Translations under genes and position numbers: made by a program
Assembly (NCBI GenBank): GCA_035541995.1
Contig: DATKMG010000356.1
Location: 1 to 10,069, forward strand
Length of the DNA stretch: 10,069 bases
From: DATKMG01 sp035541995
GTDB lineage: Bacteria; Acidobacteriota; Terriglobia; Versatilivoradales; Versatilivoraceae
Direction of reading: 5' to 3'
Shown: positions 5,762 to 10,069 of the stretch, piece after piece
Numbering within the stretch: position 1 is the stretch's first letter
Layout of the letters: the number at the start of each line of letters is the position of its first letter
Notes under the pieces: model-generated
What the model was told of the DNA's origin: nothing
Database searches by the model: none
Seen by the model: the letters and a program-made list of their open reading frames with translations, nothing else

Positions 5762-7879
5762 ATGATTAAGAAAGTCACTAAACTCTCCGACGTTCCTGTG
5801 GAAAAGCTGGACAAGAGACAGGCGGCAGCTGAGTTGAAAGAGCTGGCATCCCTCATCGCCTACCATGATCAGCGCTACCACCTGGAAGACACGCCTGAGA
5901 TTACGGATGCCGAATACGACGCCCTCAAGCGTCGAAACGAGTCGATCGAGGCTCGATTTCCGCGACTGATCCGTCCCGACAGTCCGACGCGAAGAGTCGG
6001 GGCTGCACCAGCCACCGGTTTCAAGAAAGTCCGCCATCGGATCCCCATGCTGTCCTTGAACAACGCTTTTACAGAAGAGGACGTCTCCGGTTTCCTTGAT
6101 AGCATCCGCAACTTCATTAAAGAACTCCAGCAGGATCCTGACATTCCAATCGAGGTCGTGGCTGAGCCCAAAATCGACGGCTTATCGTGTTCTTTGCTCT
6201 ATCAGAAGCACGAGCTCGTCCAGGGCGCCACACGAGGCAATGGAGAAGAGGGGGAAGACATTACTGCCAACGTCAAAACGATTTCCGAAATACCGCGTGC
6301 ACTTCCCGAAGATGCTCCCGATTTAATTGAAATCCGGGGTGAGGTATACATGACTGACGAAGATTTTCTTAAGCTAAATCAACATCAGGAGAAGGCCGGC
6401 GGGAAGGTGTTTGCCAATCCGCGGAATGCGGCCGCCGGAAGCCTGCGGCAACTCGATCCATCTGTTACAGCCTCACGACCACTGCGATTCTTTGGCTACG
6501 CCTGGGGAGAGGTTTCCGAGCCTTTTGCCGAAACTCAATGGGAGGCAAGACGGCAGTTGGCAGAGTGGGGTTTCAAGACAAACGAGCCCTCTCGACTGGT
6601 AGGGACTTTGGCGGATATGCTGGATTATTATCGGGAGATGCAGGAGAAGCGATCCCGCCTGGGTTTTTCGATAGATGGCGTCGTCTACAAGCTGAATCGT
6701 CTGGATTGGCAGAAGCGACTGGGCTTCATCAGCCGAGCGCCACGCTGGGCCCTTGCTCACAAGTTCCCCCCTGAACGAGGCCAAACTCGCCTGAAAGCCA
6801 TCAACATTCAAGTTGGACGGACCGGGAGTTTAACCCCCGTGGCTGAATTGGAACCTATCAACGTGGGCGGTGTGCTCATTTCCAGGGCTACCCTTCATAA
6901 CCAGGATGAGATTGAGCGGAAGGACATTCGAGTAGGGGACACTGTGATAATCCAACGTGCCGGCGATGTCATTCCACAAGTGGTCGAAGTGGTCTTCAGT
7001 GAGCGGCCCAAAGACAGCCATGCATTTGTCTTTCCTACACATTGCCCGGTTTGCGGAAGCCGCGCTGTCCGCGAGCCAGATGAGGCGGTCACTCGCTGCA
7101 CCGGCGGGCTGGTCTGCCCCGCCCAGGCTGTGGAGCGCATGATCCATTTTGCGTCTCGAGATGCATTTGACATTGAAGGCATGGGACAAAAGAACATTGA
7201 GACCTTCTACAACGAAGGATTGATTCAATCTCCGCCAGACATATTTCGATTGGAGGAACAGGATGGCAAGAAAAGGCCCGCCTTGGCCGATCGAGAGGGA
7301 TGGGGTGAAGTGTCATCCCGCAAGTTGTTTGATGCCATCCGCCGAAGCCGTGTTCTTCCTTTAGACCGTTTTATTTACGCACTTGGCATCCACCAGGTCG
7401 GCCAGGCCACGGCCAGGCTGCTGGCTCGACACTATGGTACATTGGTCCAGTGGAAGAAAGGCATGAAAGCCGCTCAGGACCGGAGTTCCGAGGCTTACCA
7501 GGACTTGCTCAGCATCAGTGGCATTGGCCCGAGCCTGGCCGAGGATCTTTTAGCTTTTTTTGCGGAAAAGCAAAACCTGGAAATCCTCGAGGATTTGTCG
7601 ACCTTATTGGCGGTCACGGATTTTGAAGCGCCTCAGACTGCCTCTCCTATTGCTGGAAAAACAGTCGTTTTCACAGGAACCTTGCAGAGTATGGCGCGCA
7701 GTGAAGCCAAGGCACGAGCCGAAGCATTGGGAGCCAAGGTTGCTGCTTCGGTATCGAAGAAGACCGATTATGTTGTCGCAGGTCCCGGAGGTGGATCCAA
7801 GCTCCGCGAGGCCCAAGAACTGGGTGTAACAATTCTTTCTGAACAGGAATGGCTGGAGATGGTCGGTAAAGCCAAATGA
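5762..7879 (+). CDS. ligA: NAD-dependent DNA ligase LigA
   Basis: The complete 705-residue replicative ligase, which seals nicks using NAD and joins Okazaki fragments. All domains are present in order. Domain Ia (about 20-60) contains YHDQRYHLEDTPEITDAEYD. The adenylation domain has the nucleophile Lys137 in AEPKIDG, GATRGNGEEGED (155-166), IRGEVYM (191-197), NPRNAAAGSLRQLD (219-232) and SIDGVVYK (303-310). The OB fold has QVGRTGSLTPVA (350-361) and RAGDVIPQVVEV (399-410). The zinc finger uses Cys428, Cys431, Cys446 and Cys452. The helix-hairpin-helix region is at about 465-600, and the BRCT domain spans about 628-703 with GKTVVFTGTL (632-641). GAGGGAG lies 4 bases before the ATG. Wording such as KIDGLSCSL, CTGGLVCPAQAVER and PLDRFIYALGIHQVGQATAR matches the alphaproteobacterial form of LigA as I remember it, and the ~700-residue length fits too, which may point to past transfer. 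No frameshift or missing catalytic residue is seen. Confidence 0.98.
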   Translation: MIKKVTKLSDVPVEKLDKRQAAAELKELASLIAYHDQRYHLEDTPEITDAEYDALKRRNESIEARFPRLIRPDSPTRRVGAAPATGFKKVRHRIPMLSLNNAFTEEDVSGFLDSIRNFIKELQQDPDIPIEVVAEPKIDGLSCSLLYQKHELVQGATRGNGEEGEDITANVKTISEIPRALPEDAPDLIEIRGEVYMTDEDFLKLNQHQEKAGGKVFANPRNAAAGSLRQLDPSVTASRPLRFFGYAWGEVSEPFAETQWEARRQLAEWGFKTNEPSRLVGTLADMLDYYREMQEKRSRLGFSIDGVVYKLNRLDWQKRLGFISRAPRWALAHKFPPERGQTRLKAINIQVGRTGSLTPVAELEPINVGGVLISRATLHNQDEIERKDIRVGDTVIIQRAGDVIPQVVEVVFSERPKDSHAFVFPTHCPVCGSRAVREPDEAVTRCTGGLVCPAQAVERMIHFASRDAFDIEGMGQKNIETFYNEGLIQSPPDIFRLEEQDGKKRPALADREGWGEVSSRKLFDAIRRSRVLPLDRFIYALGIHQVGQATARLLARHYGTLVQWKKGMKAAQDRSSEAYQDLLSISGIGPSLAEDLLAFFAEKQNLEILEDLSTLLAVTDFEAPQTASPIAGKTVVFTGTLQSMARSEAKARAEALGAKVAASVSKKTDYVVAGPGGGSKLREAQELGVTILSEQEWLEMVGKAK

Positions 7880-8029
7880 GAATGTTAAGGCCGGGCCATG
7901 CGCCCCCCGTCGCCTCCATCTCGGCATCTGCCCTGTGGGAGAGTCAGCTGGGGCATGGGGGCCATCTCACAAAATTTCGATGCAATCTCGAAGGAAGTCC
8001 CATAACTGGGACCAACCTCCAAACTCAAC
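7880..8029. other. Gene-free stretch after ligA with stem-loops
   Basis: I see no supported gene here. ATG-C-GCCCCC (7898-7907) can pair with GGGGGC-CAT (7957-7965) with one bulge, enclosing a further TGCCC/GGGCA pairing. A separate compact hairpin at 7997-8012, GTCCCA-TAAC-TGGGAC, has a perfect 6-bp stem. Neither is followed by a T-run. They may stabilise the 3' end of the ligA message; that is inference. Confidence 0.35.
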
Positions 8030-8070
8030 AGTTCCGGGATGTTCGGAATTTTGTGTTTTCTTGTATTTCT
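8030..8070 (+). terminator. Probable intrinsic terminator of ligA
   Basis: AGTTCCG (8030-8036) pairs with CGGAATT (8044-8050) through seven pairs including one G-T, with loop GGATGTT. It is followed at once by a U-rich tract that contains TTTT, then TTTTC, TTTC and TTTTC up to 8070. The stem is modest but the T-richness is clear. It lies about 150 bases after the ligA stop and just before the promoter of the next gene, as expected for insulation between units. Confidence 0.5.
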
Positions 8071-8076
8071 TTTCAC

Positions 8077-8106
8077 TTGACAGAGAAGGACTTTCGATTG
8101 TTAAAT
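8077..8106 (+). promoter_or_regulatory. Promoter of the TonB-receptor-like gene
   Basis: A perfect -35 box TTGACA (8077-8082) is followed by an 18-base spacer and TTAAAT (8101-8106, 4/6 to TATAAT) in an AT-rich setting. Transcription would start near 8113, which leaves a leader of about 420 bases before the ATG at 8536. A more proximal promoter closer to the gene cannot be excluded, although I saw no good match. Confidence 0.55.
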
Positions 8107-8112
8107 TTATAT

Positions 8113-8535
8113 TGAAGATAGCTGCAACAAAGTTGTGGCTAAGTGCCAAGTGCATTGCTCAATTCTGGCTAGATCCACACTAGATTCAACCCAATCTGAA
8201 CGGGTCCAACAAATGTTCAGGGAGGTGGTGATATAAGCCGCTTAACTGACAGTGTCTGGTTGGAGTGAAGTTTAACCCCTTTGCAGGGGCAGATTTCTGG
8301 CTGTTCAGGCGTAAAGTCCCGAGTTTTCCGAAATCACGAAGAGCACTTTCAAAAGATCCTTGAAGCGAAAGTAAGGGACTCGGCTTGAGGATTCTCCCCT
8401 TTGCCTCAACGGGCCCCAATGCATGAAACAAGGACACCAAGTGCTCGAAACTTCTTTTCATCACGCTTCAAGTCCTGGGCTTAACTCAGGATTCACACCT
8501 ATGTGAAGTGAACCGCATAAAGGGAGGAATAACCA
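8113..8535 (+). other. Long structured 5' leader of the receptor gene
   Basis: About 420 untranslated bases with several possible stems. CCCCT-TTGC-AGGGG is at 8276-8289. AGTCCC (8315-8320) can pair with GGGACT (8375-8380), or alternatively the overlapping CCGAGT (8319-8324) with ACTCGG (8378-8383); the two exclude each other. Inside, ACTTTC (8345-8350) pairs with GAAAGT (8367-8372), or TTCAA with TTGAA (8348-8364). Near the start codon are TCCTGGG-CTTAA-CTCAGGA (8473-8491) and, directly adjoining it, TTCACA-CCTA-TGTGAA (8492-8507). The ribosome binding site AGGGAGGA (8521-8528) follows, 7 bases from the ATG. No known riboswitch class is recognised; in particular I see no cobalamin box, although the downstream gene is a transporter-like receptor. 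No convincing small gene is present on either strand. Confidence 0.4.
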
Positions 8536-10069
8536 ATGAAACATTATCCCAAGGGTTTGCAGGTGTTCGCGCTGTTGTGTGGCATGATCGCCTTTATGGT
8601 TCCGTGCGCCTGGGCGCAGATCTATAGCGGATCGATAACCGGACTAGTCACCGACCCTTCAGGAGCTGTTGTGCCTGGAGCAAAAGTGGTTGTGACCGAC
8701 ATCGGAAAGCAAGTACCACAGACTCTGACGACGGACTCTACCGGGCGTTACCTCATCCGCTCCCTGCCTCCGTCCACCTACAAGTTGAGCGTGGAAATGC
8801 AGGGATTCAATATGTATGTCCAAGACAATATAATGCTGGAGGTCAACCAGAATTTGGCTATTGACGTAGTGTTGAAGTTAGGAGCAGAAACCCAAACAGT
8901 GGAAGTGCAGGCTGCTGCTTCTACTTTGGCTACTCAAGATGCCACTACCGGCCAGGAGTTGAATAGGACATTCATCAACGACCTGCCCCTGTTGGGGCGC
9001 AGTGTCTTCGATCTGGCTACGCTCGCGCCTGGCGTTCATAGACGCGACGGCGGCGGTACTGAGCCTATCAATTTCATTTCCAATGGCAGCCGAAATGAAA
9101 CCTCGGATATCCTGCTGGATGGCGTAAGCGCTACAAGTTTCGAACAGAACAGCGGCATTTTAGATCCTCTCTACATCCCCTCGGTGGACTCAGTACAAGA
9201 GTTCAAGATCCAGCAGTCCAATTTCAGCGCTGAGATCGGATTTAGCGGTGCCACGGTCATTAACATGGTCACCCGCTCTGGAAACAATGCCTTCCACGGC
9301 AGTGCCTGGGAATTTCTGCGCAATAACGTATTAACTGCTAATAACTGGTTTAACAATGCCAGCGGCACTCCTTTGGCGCCGCGCCGTTATAACCTCTTTG
9401 GCGGCACCGTGGGTGGCCCGCTGAAGAAAGACAAGACGTTTTTCTTCTTCAGCTATGAAGGGACGCGGGATATCAATGCCGGGACCTATACTGCCGGCGT
9501 ACCCAGCGCAGCCATGAGGAAAGGGGATTTTGGCGAAATCTGTGCCGAAGGGTTTGATTCTTCCGGAAAATGTCTGGGTGACGGCCAGCTCTGGGATCCT
9601 TATTCGGGAGTATACGATTCGGATCTGAGCGGCGACGTCCGGTCCCGCTTCATTCCCTACAACAATTTGGCAACCTATGTTAGCCCAGGGAACCCCAAGC
9701 TGGCCGGGACCAGCCTTCAGCCCCCCGCCAAACCGGGTAACCTCATCGATCCGGCAGCCTACAATATCATGCAGTATTTCCCGCTACCCAATGTCAAAGT
9801 GGGTCAAGCCGGCTACGATATTTACAACAACTGGCTGGGCTCGGGTTCGAACAAAAACAACAATGACCAGTTCGACATCAAGATCGATCATAGTTTCAAC
9901 GACAACAATCGAATTAGCGCCAAATATTCCCACGCTAAGAACAGTTCTAACCCGGCGACTCCCTTTGGAAATGATCTTGACCCCACTAATAACATTGGAA
10001 CCAGTGACGCCAATTTGTTCGCCCTGAACTACACGCGTACGTTTAGCCCCAATACGCTCCTGAACCTCT
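8536..10069 (+). CDS. TonB-receptor-like outer membrane protein with carboxypeptidase-regulatory domain, 5' part
   Basis: The first 511 codons of an Oar-type outer membrane protein; no stop occurs before the window ends. Residues 1-27 are a Sec signal peptide (hydrophobic 8-24, cleavage after AWA before Gln28). Residues about 30-115 form a carboxypeptidase-regulatory-like beta-sandwich: GSITGLVTDPSGAVVPGAKV (32-51), TTDSTGRYLIRSLPPSTYKL (65-84). A plug-like region follows at about 135-250, with LPLLGRSVFDLATLAPGV (150-167), DILLDGVS (191-198), SVDSVQEFKI (216-225) and INMVTRSGNN (242-251). The barrel begins near 255: NLFGGTVGGPLKKDKTFFFF (286-305). Such proteins are typically about 1,000 residues or longer and occur in large families in Acidobacteriota. 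Their substrates are mostly unknown, with peptides or glycans often proposed. No classical TonB box is visible near the mature N-terminus. A strong SD, AGGGAGGA, is 7 bases from the ATG. Confidence 0.95.
   Translation, partial: MKHYPKGLQVFALLCGMIAFMVPCAWAQIYSGSITGLVTDPSGAVVPGAKVVVTDIGKQVPQTLTTDSTGRYLIRSLPPSTYKLSVEMQGFNMYVQDNIMLEVNQNLAIDVVLKLGAETQTVEVQAAASTLATQDATTGQELNRTFINDLPLLGRSVFDLATLAPGVHRRDGGGTEPINFISNGSRNETSDILLDGVSATSFEQNSGILDPLYIPSVDSVQEFKIQQSNFSAEIGFSGATVINMVTRSGNNAFHGSAWEFLRNNVLTANNWFNNASGTPLAPRRYNLFGGTVGGPLKKDKTFFFFSYEGTRDINAGTYTAGVPSAAMRKGDFGEICAEGFDSSGKCLGDGQLWDPYSGVYDSDLSGDVRSRFIPYNNLATYVSPGNPKLAGTSLQPPAKPGNLIDPAAYNIMQYFPLPNVKVGQAGYDIYNNWLGSGSNKNNNDQFDIKIDHSFNDNNRISAKYSHAKNSSNPATPFGNDLDPTNNIGTSDANLFALNYTRTFSPNTLLNL

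Noticed and set aside
8186..8464. 92-codon open frame on the minus strand inside the gap between ligA and the receptor gene
   Set aside because: GTG start with no SD, no recognisable domain, and it lies wholly antisense to the probable leader of the receptor gene. Kept as chance unless homologues turn up.
9677..10027. 116-codon plus-strand frame at the window end
   Set aside because: Lies in another frame within the receptor gene; Thr/Ser-rich low-complexity translation typical of a shadow.
1..10069. tRNA, rRNA, CRISPR, insertion sequence, toxin-antitoxin or phage defence genes
   Set aside because: Nothing in either strand resembles conserved RNA genes, regularly spaced repeats, transposases with terminal repeats or known defence domains.

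Overview
The window looks like chromosomal DNA from an Acidobacteriota-type Gram-negative bacterium. The evidence is a TonB-receptor-like protein with an N-terminal carboxypeptidase-regulatory domain (Oar type), a lipoprotein of the sulfatase/alkaline-phosphatase superfamily, and a DUF3108 envelope protein beside glycan glycosyltransferases. This is an inference from protein families recalled from memory. No rRNA, tRNA, CRISPR array, transposase or integrase is visible.

Left half, minus strand (about 5700 down to 1). A good sigma70-like promoter (5675-5703) starts a run of genes in this order: an SDR oxidoreductase of the FolM/pteridine-reductase type, a secreted DUF3108 protein, a membrane-anchored GT2 glycosyltransferase, a GT4-type glycosyltransferase, a class I SAM methyltransferase, and the N-terminal part of a sulfatase-like lipoprotein that leaves the window at base 1. 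DUF3108, GT2 and GT4 are tightly packed (a 17-base gap, then a 4-base ATGA overlap). A terminator-like hairpin and a 14-base perfect palindrome separate SDR from DUF3108. A spacer with two tandem imperfect palindromes separates GT4 from the methyltransferase. The sulfatase-like gene has its own promoter. The two glycosyltransferases and the methyltransferase plausibly build or modify a surface glycan or glycolipid; no substrate can be read from the sequence.

Middle, plus strand. ligA (NAD-dependent DNA ligase) is complete at 5762-7879 and divergent from the SDR gene. Its signature residues resemble the alphaproteobacterial version of LigA.

Right part. A 656-base gene-free stretch (7880-8535) carries a likely ligA terminator, a consensus -35 promoter, and a leader of about 420 bases with several hairpins. 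It ends at a strong ribosome binding site for a TonB-receptor-like protein, which runs off the window end after 511 codons.

No clearly new multi-gene system is evident. The items most worth following up are the structured leader of the receptor gene, the paired palindromes, the Alphaproteobacteria-like LigA, and the control elements between SDR and DUF3108.
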